Positions 8,904-17,553 of a DNA stretch of 64,000 bases are shown in pieces. This DNA comes from Acetobacterium paludosum (GTDB lineage: Bacteria > Bacillota > Clostridia > Eubacteriales > Eubacteriaceae), in NCBI RefSeq assembly GCF_008086595.1, contig NZ_RXYA01000005.1, forward strand, positions 124,001 to 188,000, read 5' to 3'. Position 1 is the stretch's first letter, and every line of letters begins with the position of its first letter. Made by a program: the position numbers and the translations under genes. The notes under the pieces were generated by a model, which did no database searches, was not told the origin of the DNA, and was given only the letters and a program-made list of their open reading frames with translations.

Positions 8904-8994
8904 GGCAAAAAACAAGCCGCTTAAAAATAATAGCGGCATACTTTGTAATAGGCATTTTTCCTAATTAAATGGTTTGTTTTTCACCTTTTATGCC
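8904..8994 (-). promoter_or_regulatory. Putative transcription attenuator in the pyrB leader
   Basis: In the pyrB leader, minus-strand GCCGCT (8937-8932) and AGCGGC (8921-8916) form a stem followed by TTGTTTTTTG, an intrinsic terminator ahead of the first gene. Upstream, minus-strand GGCATA (8994-8989) can pair with TATGCC (8940-8935), which shares three bases with the terminator arm, so the two structures are mutually exclusive. A 16-codon frame at 9015-8965 spans the upstream arm but has no clear ribosome site. I see no convincing PyrR-binding loop, so the sensing mechanism is open. Confidence 0.55.
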
Positions 8995-9029
8995 ACGCTC
9001 AATATGAGCATGCATACTAAATTACAATA

Positions 9030-9058
9030 ATCATAATTTAATTATCCGAAATTGTCAA
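9030..9058 (-). promoter_or_regulatory. Promoter of the pyr operon
   Basis: Minus-strand TTGACA (9058-9053) and TATGAT (9035-9030) with a 17-base spacer. Transcription would start near 9023, leaving a leader of about 150 bases before pyrB. The stretch 9059-9237 upstream holds no other gene I can support. Confidence 0.75.
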
Positions 9059-9237
9059 TGCTCTTTCATTAAAGAAACCGTCATCTTAAGATATTATTTT
9101 GACTATTTTGTTTCTAACACTATGACGGCGATTCTATTTTTACTTTTTCACAACTTTCCTTTTCATAATAGACAAATCATCTGGAATTTCAATCGGTATA
9201 GTGATATGATAAAAAAGAAAAGAAGGAGGAATTCTAT

Positions 9238-10131
9238 ATGTATTTTGTAACTTATCAATATAATGCTTTTAGTGAAGGCGGCATCCTAACTGCGGATGAA
9301 AAAAAAGTTTTACCAATTACAACAATTGGAAAGCTTATGGGTCTCAAATTTCCAGAACGATTAATCGATTTTATTCCAATGGCTACCGATAAATTGTTAT
9401 CTGATGTTCAAAACATAATGACTGCAAATCCGAATCTTGGGATTGACCTCAGCCTGGTAAAACTGTTGGCTCCAATTCCCAAACCGCCAAGAAATATCTT
9501 CTGTCTGGGAAAGAATTATGCGGATCATGCTAAGGAAATTAAAAATATTCCTTCATTGACCGAACTTCCGGAAAGCCCTATTTATTTTTCTAAGCTGCCA
9601 ACGTCTGTCACCGGTCCTGATACGGTTATCCTCTCCCATGCCAATGCAACCAAAGAAATTGACTATGAAGTTGAACTTGCCATTGTAATTGGAAAAGAAG
9701 GCTCGGATATCCCCAAGGAAAAAGCCGAGGAGTATATCTTTGGCTACACCATTGCCAACGATATTACTGCGCGTGATTTGCAAAAGAAACATTCCCAGTG
9801 GTATAAAGGTAAAAGTCTTGATACTTTCTGTCCACTCGGACCAAAAATTCTTCATAAAAGCACATTGAAAATTCCTTTTAATATCGCATTAACCTGCCGG
9901 GTCAATGATGAAATCCGACAGCATTCTACTACAAGTCATATGATTTTTGACATTCCAACAATCATCAGCGATTTATCTAAAGGAATAACACTACTTCCTG
10001 GAGATATCATTCTTACCGGAACACCTGCCGGAGTTGGGTGTGCAAGAAAGCCACCCCTGTTTTTACAGCATGGCGACAAAATCGAAGCAGAAATTGAAAA
10101 AATAGGTGTTCTAAGAAATATTATTGAATAA
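9238..10131 (+). CDS. Fumarylacetoacetate hydrolase (FAH)-family protein
   Basis: 297 residues. The C-terminal FAH domain (about 80-297) shows FCLGKNYADHAKE, the metal-binding DYEVELAIVIGKEG, ITARDLQ and the family-closing LLPGDIILTGTPAGVG. Relatives hydrolyse or decarboxylate 2-oxo dicarboxylic acids (oxaloacetate decarboxylase, acylpyruvase, HpcE-like isomerase). An N-terminal segment of about 70 residues is typical of the bacterial subgroup. It is a single gene with AAGGAGG ahead of ATG and its own terminator. The substrate is not predictable. Confidence 0.88.
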   Translation: MYFVTYQYNAFSEGGILTADEKKVLPITTIGKLMGLKFPERLIDFIPMATDKLLSDVQNIMTANPNLGIDLSLVKLLAPIPKPPRNIFCLGKNYADHAKEIKNIPSLTELPESPIYFSKLPTSVTGPDTVILSHANATKEIDYEVELAIVIGKEGSDIPKEKAEEYIFGYTIANDITARDLQKKHSQWYKGKSLDTFCPLGPKILHKSTLKIPFNIALTCRVNDEIRQHSTTSHMIFDIPTIISDLSKGITLLPGDIILTGTPAGVGCARKPPLFLQHGDKIEAEIEKIGVLRNIIE

Positions 10132-10153
10132 TCATCTTGAATTTAGACTATAG

Positions 10154-10187
10154 AAAAGCGCACCCAATAATTTCGGATGCGCTTTTT
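10154..10187 (+). terminator. Intrinsic terminator after the FAH gene
   Basis: AAAAGCGCA (10154-10162) pairs with TGCGCTTTT (10178-10186), ending in a run of T. It also serves the convergent ABC genes. Confidence 0.8.
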
Positions 10188-10193
10188 GCGATT

Positions 10194-10994
10194 TTAAACA
10201 GGCAGACGCTTAATTCCAAAAGCGCCGACTCCTGCTGCAAATAAAAGCAGACTAATTGTTAAAAAGCCGACACATATAGTCACAATATTCGCTTCGCCTT
10301 TTACAATTGCAAGGCTGTTAAAAGCATTATATAATGAATATTTTCCTAAAAATGCAGTTAGGTCCGAAATACCACTGAGTATGGTAAACAGGAAAAAGAT
10401 AATGAGGATTCCCGCGCCAAAACCTAAAGATAATGTTGTGTCATTAAACAAACAAGAAAAGAAAAAACAAATCATTCCAACTGTTATTGTCAATAGACAC
10501 GCACAGAGATTAAGTTCAAAAAATACGGACTTATCAAGTGTTCCTGGAAAACAATACCCGCTTATTGCCAAGCCCACAAGAAAAAGAACAGAAAATAAGA
10601 CAATGATGGAAAACACCATATATAGGCCTTGCGTCACAATGATTTTCACGCGACTATTTGGGGTTGTCAATAAGCAGGCAAAAGAACCATCATTGACCCA
10701 TTTTGCGACCAAACGATTTCCGAGGATAATACAATAAACCATTGGAAAAAGATAAATTATAATTCCGTAGAATAAACTGCCGATAAAACCAGTTAGCCCA
10801 CTGTCAATTGTGCTAAGTCTCATCGCCTTTACCAATGCAACTGGTAATAATGACAACATATCCACAAGTGCTCCGACACCATTTGGATCATACATATAAA
10901 TAATAACCCCCAGATACAACGACATCAAAAAAACAAAAATTAATAGCAGGAAAATGTTATCTTTTATGTCTTTAAGAAACAAAGGAATACTCAT
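10194..10994 (-). CDS. ABC-2 type transporter permease
   Basis: 266 residues with about six hydrophobic segments (near 15-35, 60-90, 105-140, 160-190, 195-220 and 235-260). An RLVAKWVNDGSFACLLTTP segment after the second membrane pair resembles the coupling region of the ABC-2 subgroup that partners NatA/BcrA-type ATPases. The stop of the ATPase gene overlaps its start by 4 bases, so they form one exporter. The exported compound is unknown; lantibiotic-immunity and drug exporters have this architecture. Confidence 0.85.
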   Translation of the reverse strand: MSIPLFLKDIKDNIFLLLIFVFLMSLYLGVIIYMYDPNGVGALVDMLSLLPVALVKAMRLSTIDSGLTGFIGSLFYGIIIYLFPMVYCIILGNRLVAKWVNDGSFACLLTTPNSRVKIIVTQGLYMVFSIIVLFSVLFLVGLAISGYCFPGTLDKSVFFELNLCACLLTITVGMICFFFSCLFNDTTLSLGFGAGILIIFFLFTILSGISDLTAFLGKYSLYNAFNSLAIVKGEANIVTICVGFLTISLLLFAAGVGAFGIKRLPV

Positions 10995-11890
10995 GCGTTT
11001 ATCGCCTCCTTACTATAATACTTTTGAAAAATTTCTTCTAATGTCTGCGTGTTTGAGTTGAATACTAAAACCTTCTCATGAGATAATACTTTTACTAAAG
11101 CATCAATACGATCCCCTTGACAAAGTATTTCATAATCTTTTTCAGAAAACTGTTTGTAGCCAAAGCCATATTTTTTTAATTGTTCTAAATTCGGATGAGC
11201 TTCAAATCGCACAAAATACGATTTTATCTCTGCCGATTTCACCTGAATAATATCATCTTGGGCAACAATGTGCCCTTCTTTTAAAATTCCTACCCGATCA
11301 CAGGTACGTTCGACATTTTCAAACATATGTGTTGCCATTAAAATTGTCTTTCCCTGGCGTTTTTCTTCAATGATCAAATCAACAAATCGCGACTGCATAA
11401 GAGGATCGAGTCCATTTGTGGGTTCATCTAAAATCAGAACTTCCGGATCGTGCATGAAAGCAGTAACAATTGCCAATTTTTGCTTCATATCATTGGACAG
11501 GTTCTCAATTTTTCCTCGAGTTTCCAATTCGAAACGTTCAATTAATGAATCTCTCAATCCCGTTTTCTTGGACCGACTTGAACCGCGCATTCGCGAAATA
11601 AAATTAAGGTATTCTTTAACCCGCATCCCATCAAAAAAAGAAGTTTCCTCTGGAATATAGCCAGTTATTTTTTGAATGGCTGCTGCTTTATTAAAGCAAT
11701 TCAATCCATTTATGGTTGCTAGCCCTTTGCTGGAATGACTTAATCCCATTAAGACACGAATTGTTGATGTTTTTCCAGCACCTTTTGGCCCAATGTAACC
11801 AAAAGCTTCGCCTTTTTCAACCTTAAAATTTAAGTCAAATATTCCTTTATTGCCTGAATACTTAAGGGTGATGTCCCTTGTTTCAATCAT
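10991..11890 (-). CDS. ABC transporter ATPase with atypical signature motif
   Basis: 299 residues from ATG 11890, chosen over an upstream start at 11920 because AAAGGAGAG precedes it. Walker A reads GPKGAGKT (about residues 33-40), Walker B VLILDEPTNGLD, and the switch His lies in THMFEN. The signature is NLSNDMKQKL, where the usual LSGG has become LSND, so the glycine that contacts ATP across the dimer is replaced. The C-terminal 80 residues resemble the BcrA/NatA tail. Activity may be reduced or altered. Confidence 0.88.
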   Translation of the reverse strand: MIETRDITLKYSGNKGIFDLNFKVEKGEAFGYIGPKGAGKTSTIRVLMGLSHSSKGLATINGLNCFNKAAAIQKITGYIPEETSFFDGMRVKEYLNFISRMRGSSRSKKTGLRDSLIERFELETRGKIENLSNDMKQKLAIVTAFMHDPEVLILDEPTNGLDPLMQSRFVDLIIEEKRQGKTILMATHMFENVERTCDRVGILKEGHIVAQDDIIQVKSAEIKSYFVRFEAHPNLEQLKKYGFGYKQFSEKDYEILCQGDRIDALVKVLSHEKVLVFNSNTQTLEEIFQKYYSKEAINA

Positions 11891-11971
11891 ACTTTTCTCT
11901 CCTTTAAAATAAATAATCAATTTCGAGATTTTTTATTATCAAGTAAACCAACTGTATTCTTTATCGCTTTT

Positions 11972-12835
11972 TCAATTAATATAATTGTTCAAATGATTGG
12001 CAATATTAGCAAACTCAGACCCTGTTAATGTTTCGCCTCGAATACCTGGTGCGATGCTGCATTCTTCTAATACCTTAAGCAGCACTTCTTTATCAAAAAT
12101 GGTGTTCATTGTTAAACCGTTGATCAAAGTCTTCCGACGATTTAAGAAGCTTGCCTTTACAACCGATAAAAACAGTTCTTTGTTTTCCACCTTGAATTTT
12201 GGAGAATCCAGTTTTTTAAAGGTAACGACAACGGAATCAACCTTTGGTCTGGGAATAAAAACATGAGATGGTACACTAAAATCAAGTTTAATATCAGCAT
12301 AAAATTGAGCAACAATACTCAATGAACCATACGCTTTTGTACCCGGTCCACCGCAAATACGCTCTCCGACTTCTTTTTGAATTAAAAAAGTCATCGATTC
12401 AATGGGTAAGTCCGATTCCAAAAAACCCATAATGATTGGAGTTGTAATGTAATAAGGTAAATTCGCAACAATTTTAATCGGCAACTTCCCGATGTCATCA
12501 CCAAGAAGTTCTCGCACATTCGTTTTAAGAATATCGCCTTGTATGATTTCAACATTATTGCAGTCTCTCAGTGTTTCATGAAGTACCGGAATCAATTTTT
12601 TATCTATTTCCACCGTGACGACTTTCTTGGCATTCTCGCTAAGAACTTGAGTCAGGGTTCCAATCCCGGAGCCAATTTCTAAAACGAGATCTCCTGTATC
12701 AACTTCTCCAGCCATCGCAATTTTCCTTACAATATTTTCATCGATTAGAAAATTCTGTCCAAATCTTTTATTAAAGTGAAGGTCATATTTTTTTAATAGT
12801 GTTTCAATTACGTGTGGGGATGTTAATTTTTCCAT
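11972..12835 (-). CDS. rsmA: 16S rRNA (A1518/A1519) dimethyltransferase
   Basis: 287 residues, Rossmann methyltransferase. It dimethylates two adjacent adenines in helix 45 of 16S rRNA late in 30S assembly. The N-terminal KRFGQNFL signature lies at about residues 23-30, the SAM motif VLEIGSGIGTLT at about 49-60, and the target-base motif NLPYYITTP follows. AAAGGA precedes the ATG. A sigma-A promoter lies upstream. Confidence 0.96.
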   Translation of the reverse strand: MEKLTSPHVIETLLKKYDLHFNKRFGQNFLIDENIVRKIAMAGEVDTGDLVLEIGSGIGTLTQVLSENAKKVVTVEIDKKLIPVLHETLRDCNNVEIIQGDILKTNVRELLGDDIGKLPIKIVANLPYYITTPIIMGFLESDLPIESMTFLIQKEVGERICGGPGTKAYGSLSIVAQFYADIKLDFSVPSHVFIPRPKVDSVVVTFKKLDSPKFKVENKELFLSVVKASFLNRRKTLINGLTMNTIFDKEVLLKVLEECSIAPGIRGETLTGSEFANIANHLNNYIN

Positions 12836-12903
12836 AAAATCCTTTCAATTTTTAAACTTTGCTGCAGATAATAAAATTACGATTATAAATCAATAACTTA
12901 ACT

Positions 12904-12932
12904 ATTATACACTGTATTCTAATTTCCGTGAA
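12904..12932 (-). promoter_or_regulatory. Promoter of rsmA
   Basis: Minus-strand TTCACG (12932-12927), a 17-base spacer and a consensus TATAAT (12909-12904), about 65 bases upstream of rsmA. Confidence 0.6.
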
Positions 12933-12952
12933 GCCCCTTCGTTTATTATATT

Positions 12953-13606
12953 CTAAGCCATCTTAATTTTATTGTTCTTCCTTACTATATCGATAACTTC
13001 CCACAAATTTTCTATCATAAATGTTGGTTTGCAGCGTTCAAGAGCAAGTGGTGTATTGTAACCCCAATTTACTGCAACCACATCTACCCCAACCTTTTGA
13101 CATGCTTCAATATCACGGGATTCATCTCCCACATATAACATTTCGCTGGGTTCAATATCATATTTTCTTAATACTTTTTTTATTTTTTTTCCTTTGGACA
13201 TTAAAGCCGAACACATTATAAATTCAATCTCATGACTCAATTCATAGGTCTTGAGAAACTGTGCAACAGTCTTTTTTATATTCGACGTCAAAATACCAGT
13301 ATGATCTGTTTCTTTTCTGAGTTCCGTAAAAAATGCATGAATGTCCGGAGAAAATGCATTAATATCACTGGATTCTTCCTTTAATAACTTCTGTCCTTCT
13401 CTCAATACCCTCGGATACTGAAAAAATGGGATATCAACAATTTGTTTTATTTCTTTAATATGAAGATTTTTTATATGCTGCAATTCTTCCATTGTTACCG
13501 TACTGTATTTGTATTTTGATGCCAGTTGATTGTATATGTTGAAGGCTTTCTCTTCAGTATCAGCGAGAGTACCATCAAAATCAAAAACCACACATTTATA
13601 GGTCAT
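12953..13606 (-). CDS. HAD-superfamily phosphatase (phosphoglycolate phosphatase-like)
   Basis: 217 residues. Motif I is FDFDGTLADT (residues 8-17), motif II is a Ser/Thr in the TGILTSN segment, the motif III Lys lies in the SKGKKIKK region, and motif IV is VGDESRDIEACQKVG. The helical cap at about residues 18-85 places it in the Gph/PpaX subgroup, which acts on small phosphate esters. It lies 16 bases downstream of the PAS/GGDEF gene and has AGAGGAG ahead of its ATG, so the two are likely cotranscribed. The substrate is unknown. Confidence 0.87.
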   Translation of the reverse strand: MTYKCVVFDFDGTLADTEEKAFNIYNQLASKYKYSTVTMEELQHIKNLHIKEIKQIVDIPFFQYPRVLREGQKLLKEESSDINAFSPDIHAFFTELRKETDHTGILTSNIKKTVAQFLKTYELSHEIEFIMCSALMSKGKKIKKVLRKYDIEPSEMLYVGDESRDIEACQKVGVDVVAVNWGYNTPLALERCKPTFMIENLWEVIDIVRKNNKIKMA

Positions 13607-13622
13607 ATATGACTCCTCTAAT

Positions 13623-15446
13623 TTAATAGTTAATTGTTCTGTACTTCTTCATTTTTTCCTTTACGTCCAGTTCCAAATCTTGATTGTAAAAATAATAATC
13701 GACATTCAAATGCTGTGCTTCATGCATTGCAGCACTTGCAAAACGAACAAGATCTTCTTTGAAACTTGCATGCTCCGGAAATTTTGAAACTCCAATATGA
13801 CTTCCCAGTTTTATTTGAGAATCTTTCACCGTAAAGGGTATCTTTAATAACTCAGTAATTAATTTGCAGAGCTCAATTGTTCTTTCCTCATCAATATCAC
13901 AAGGATAAAATAAAACAAATTGATTCGCATATCGCCGGACAAAAAGTCCGTATTTCCCAATTGCACTATACAAACGCTCGCTGATCAACCTTATCACTTG
14001 ATCTTCGGCACTCTGTCCGAACCCATCTGCGACAACAAAAAGTCCTTTGATATGAATGAATAATAAGACCAGATGCTTATCTTGTCTTTTTCCGTTTTTT
14101 TCAAAATAATTATCCAATACCTGGTCCAATTTATAACGATTGGGAAGTTTTGTAATTGGATCCAATGCAAATGATTCTTCAAGTGCTTTACGTTTTTTAA
14201 TTGTCTCACTAATATCAATACCAAGAAGGATATTTGCAAATTCATTATTTTTTTTCGTAAACGTTGCGTGATCCCATTGGATATAATGAATATCGCCAGT
14301 GTAATCTTTTATAGGCATAGGCTTCTTGAAATTCATATTTTCTTCAACAAATTTTCTATGAGTTCGATTTAATTTTCCGAAGACGTCAAGTAATTGTTTT
14401 CCCCGAGCAGCTTCATTATTTATCCCAATCAGGTGACTAACCTGATTATTAATGCTACTGACTTGAAAATCACTGTTACATTCAATATATAGTAGACTAC
14501 AGTTGTTTAAAACCGTATCCGTATAAGTAAGCTGCGCATTAAGTTCTTCTCTTAAATCGACTTGCGCCGTTATGTCCTGCAGTATCCCTATTGTTCTTAA
14601 ATGTTCATTGCCGTCCGAAAAAAAATGCCGAATTCTTAAATAAATATCACGGATTTCACCCCGATTATTTTTTATTCGATACTGTGTATCCACTTTTTTT
14701 TGATTCTGGAACGCACTTAAAAAAGCCTTCCACACGCGGTTTTGATCATCTTCATAAGCCATGGAATAAATAATATCAAGAGTTGGCTCAACCTCACCCT
14801 CTTCATAACCTAGTATACTATAAAGTTCTCGTGACCAGTAGATCTTTTTTGTTAAATAGTCGATTTTCCAATAGCCTAATTTGGCCAAATGTTGTATCTC
14901 TAACAACTCATCCTGTTGTTGATTAATATAATCATCCTTTTCGTTTGTCGTTTTTAAATCAACTGCGGTAACGCAATAAAACGTTTGAGGTTCATTCTTC
15001 TTGTTTTCAATTGCAATTAAATTAACCACAACATGAAAAGGAATAATATCTCCACTATTATGGAAATATTTTATATCAAATTCATAAATCCCCGTCTCAC
15101 TCATTGCTTTCTTAAATGCTTCGCGATGATCACTATGCATATAATCTGTCTGAAGGCGTTGAATACTTTTTCCAATCATTTTTTCTGCTGTTTTCCCGGA
15201 ATAATTCAAGCATTGATCGTTCATTGTTTGAATTATTCCGGCCTCATCAACAAGTAGTGCACACTCCTTTACCAGATTGATTAATCCCTCATAAAGTTTT
15301 AGCCAGACCTCATAGTTACTAATCCTTCGTTTGGTTTCTTTCGACTTCAACACTACAAATAAAATCCAACCAAAAAAAACGATGGTCGCAACGACTACCA
15401 TCATTATTATATGGTCACTGGTGAAAATTTTAGAAAAATCAACCAT
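13623..15446 (-). CDS. Membrane-anchored triple-PAS protein with degenerate GGDEF domain
   Basis: 607 residues from ATG 15446 (AAGG upstream; a GTG at 15473 is an alternative). One transmembrane helix at about residues 11-28 is followed by a first PAS (about 55-165), a second PAS with PAC tail (about 190-300), a third PAS (about 305-410) and a GGDEF fold (about 420-590, DPITKLPNRYKL onward). The position of the GG(D/E)EF loop reads RRYANQF, so the catalytic glycines and acids are gone and diguanylate synthesis is unlikely. It may sense or scaffold. There is no EAL domain. The following HAD gene is probably in the same transcript. Confidence 0.87.
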   Translation of the reverse strand: MVDFSKIFTSDHIIMMVVVATIVFFGWILFVVLKSKETKRRISNYEVWLKLYEGLINLVKECALLVDEAGIIQTMNDQCLNYSGKTAEKMIGKSIQRLQTDYMHSDHREAFKKAMSETGIYEFDIKYFHNSGDIIPFHVVVNLIAIENKKNEPQTFYCVTAVDLKTTNEKDDYINQQQDELLEIQHLAKLGYWKIDYLTKKIYWSRELYSILGYEEGEVEPTLDIIYSMAYEDDQNRVWKAFLSAFQNQKKVDTQYRIKNNRGEIRDIYLRIRHFFSDGNEHLRTIGILQDITAQVDLREELNAQLTYTDTVLNNCSLLYIECNSDFQVSSINNQVSHLIGINNEAARGKQLLDVFGKLNRTHRKFVEENMNFKKPMPIKDYTGDIHYIQWDHATFTKKNNEFANILLGIDISETIKKRKALEESFALDPITKLPNRYKLDQVLDNYFEKNGKRQDKHLVLLFIHIKGLFVVADGFGQSAEDQVIRLISERLYSAIGKYGLFVRRYANQFVLFYPCDIDEERTIELCKLITELLKIPFTVKDSQIKLGSHIGVSKFPEHASFKEDLVRFASAAMHEAQHLNVDYYFYNQDLELDVKEKMKKYRTINY

Positions 15447-15588
15447 CGTGAATACCTTACTTTCTGATGCCACACTTTCGATACAAACTTATACAAACGT
15501 TTTTTATATTTTAACTTATGATTCCACGATTTGCCTTTAAATCATGGATATACTATAATAAATAAATATTAAAAATCCATTAAAAGCT

Positions 15589-15616
15589 TTGACAAATAAA
15601 AATAAAGTGTTAAAAT
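15589..15616 (+). promoter_or_regulatory. Promoter of the histidine operon
   Basis: TTGACA at 15589-15594, a 16-base spacer and TAAAAT at 15611-15616. Only about 40 bases separate the likely start of transcription from the hisZ ATG, too short for a T-box or attenuator. Confidence 0.7.
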
Positions 15617-15664
15617 GATATTATCGCTTTATCAAGCTACTGTAATGAAGTATTGGAGGTACAT

Positions 15665-16921
15665 ATGCTTTTTAACTACACCATTGATGGCTTTGAAAAT
15701 ATTCAGCATCAAGATTATTTTTCATTGCAAAAAATTATTAATAAACTCATGTCGCTTTACCGGTCCTACGGCTATCATCAGATATCAACACCAACCTTTG
15801 AAACCTATGATCTTTACGTTCATGAAGATTCTATTCCCAGCGACGATCTTTTTAAGCTGGTGAATCATCAGGGAAAAGTTCTCGTATTAAAACCGGATGC
15901 AACCCTGCCAATCACTCGGATGGCAGCCATGAATCATCCAAATTCTGATGAAATCATTAAATATTCATATCAAACTAATATTTACCGAAATTTTTCTTCA
16001 CCAGAGATGGTTAAAAAAGAAATTACACAAATTGGAATTGAATATTTTGGAAATAATAGTCCAGAATGTGACGGCGAAGTGATTGCCCTTGCGATTCTAT
16101 CGCTTCTCGAGTATGGTATTAAAGATGTCCACATTGATCTTGGCCACGTCGGATTCATTAATTATCTTTTTGATGAATTAGCCTTATCACCTAAGGCAAA
16201 AGAAACACTTTTTCGATACATTGAAAATAAGAACATTGGCGATATTGCCGCCTATTTAGACCAACTGAAATTATCGACTGACAAAAAAGAGATCATTCTG
16301 AAGCTTCCCACGCTGTACGGTAAACCGAAAACAGTGCTAAAGGACATGAAAGAACTCTGCATTAACGAAAAAATGGAATGGGTGGTTGAACAGATTTCAG
16401 AAATATATCATCATTTAGAAGTAATGGAGCTTTCCAAATATGTTATCTTTGACCTGGGATTTACCAACCAAATGAACTACTACACTGATATAAATTTTAA
16501 AGGTTATATCAGCAATTGCGGCGAACCGGTTATTAGTGGCGGTCGTTATAACAATTTATCTGAAAAATTCGGAATACCCCGACCTGCCTGCGGTTTTGCC
16601 ATTGATCTTCTAAAAGTGATTGATTACATGGAACAGGAAAACTTGTTACCTCAGGATGATCAAAGCAGGAATGTCATTTTTTATAATTGCACCGACAAAG
16701 CTGCCGCTTATCAAGTTGCCGAAAAATTTAGAGCAAATGGCTCTATTGCTGAAGTTTTTTTGATTAAGGGAACATGGGAAGATCACGTTCACTCACTCCG
16801 AAAAAACCAGCTTTATAAAAATGCGAAACTTTATCTTTTGTCTGAAGGAAATCTTTACACTGAAAACAATAATCAATTATTACCGCTTGATTCCGTTGAT
16901 ACAGAAAGTGAGGTACAATAA
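15665..16921 (+). CDS. hisZ: ATP phosphoribosyltransferase regulatory subunit
   Basis: 418 residues from ATG 15665, which follows GGAGGT; an upstream in-frame start at 15653 overlaps the ribosome site. The fold is that of histidyl-tRNA synthetase without the anticodon-binding domain. Visible are the motif-2-like region (KYSYQTNIYRN), the IGIEYFG segment and the GGRYNNL histidine-loop segment. HisZ binds the short HisG and makes it sensitive to histidine. Its stop overlaps the hisG ATG (TAATG). Confidence 0.93.
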   Translation: MLFNYTIDGFENIQHQDYFSLQKIINKLMSLYRSYGYHQISTPTFETYDLYVHEDSIPSDDLFKLVNHQGKVLVLKPDATLPITRMAAMNHPNSDEIIKYSYQTNIYRNFSSPEMVKKEITQIGIEYFGNNSPECDGEVIALAILSLLEYGIKDVHIDLGHVGFINYLFDELALSPKAKETLFRYIENKNIGDIAAYLDQLKLSTDKKEIILKLPTLYGKPKTVLKDMKELCINEKMEWVVEQISEIYHHLEVMELSKYVIFDLGFTNQMNYYTDINFKGYISNCGEPVISGGRYNNLSEKFGIPRPACGFAIDLLKVIDYMEQENLLPQDDQSRNVIFYNCTDKAAAYQVAEKFRANGSIAEVFLIKGTWEDHVHSLRKNQLYKNAKLYLLSEGNLYTENNNQLLPLDSVDTESEVQ

Positions 16922-17541
16922 TGATTATCCGTTTTGCCCTTGCAAAGGGCCGCGTTGCTAAAAAGGCCATTGAACTCCTCGTCGCATTGGGCTATATTTT
17001 CGAAGATTATTCCGAAAAAAGCCGTAAACTTATTTTTACCGATACGACCGGCACCGTTGAATTCTTTTTAGTGAAATCCCCTGATGTTCCCATTTATGTC
17101 GAGAAGGGTGCCGCTGATATCGGCATCGTAGGAAAGGATGTTTTAATGGAACATCCTGCTCAGGTATATGAAATGCTTAATTTGAATATCGGACGTTGTA
17201 AAATGTGTGTTGCTGGATTTAAAGACCGACCAATTCTCTATGGAAAGAAACTGGTGGTTGGTACCAAATATCCAGTTATTGCCAAAGAATACTTTCACAC
17301 TAAAGGTCAATCAGTGGATATCATTAAATTAAACGGATCGGTTGAATTGGCACCGCTTATCGGTTTATCTGATTGTATTGTCGATATTGTTGAAAGCGGC
17401 AACACCTTAAAAGAAAACGGTCTGAACGTATTAGAAGAAATCTGTGACATTAGTTCACGCTTAATTGTGAATCAAGTCAGTTTAAAAACCAAGCATGAGT
17501 TAATTGATCCTATTATTAAGGAATTTAAAACCCAGCTTTGA
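16921..17541 (+). CDS. hisG: ATP phosphoribosyltransferase, short form
   Basis: 206 residues, the short HisG lacking the C-terminal allosteric domain, consistent with hisZ directly upstream. It condenses ATP with PRPP, the first step of histidine synthesis. The segments FALAKGR (residues 4-10), ADIGIVGKD and the PRPP-site region IVDIVESGNTLKENGL are typical. Confidence 0.96.
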   Translation: MIIRFALAKGRVAKKAIELLVALGYIFEDYSEKSRKLIFTDTTGTVEFFLVKSPDVPIYVEKGAADIGIVGKDVLMEHPAQVYEMLNLNIGRCKMCVAGFKDRPILYGKKLVVGTKYPVIAKEYFHTKGQSVDIIKLNGSVELAPLIGLSDCIVDIVESGNTLKENGLNVLEEICDISSRLIVNQVSLKTKHELIDPIIKEFKTQL

Positions 17542-17553
17542 GGAAGGAACACT

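Noticed and set aside
15595-15664. T-box or histidine attenuator before hisZ
   Set aside because: The leader is only about 40 bases and contains no T-box motif or terminator.
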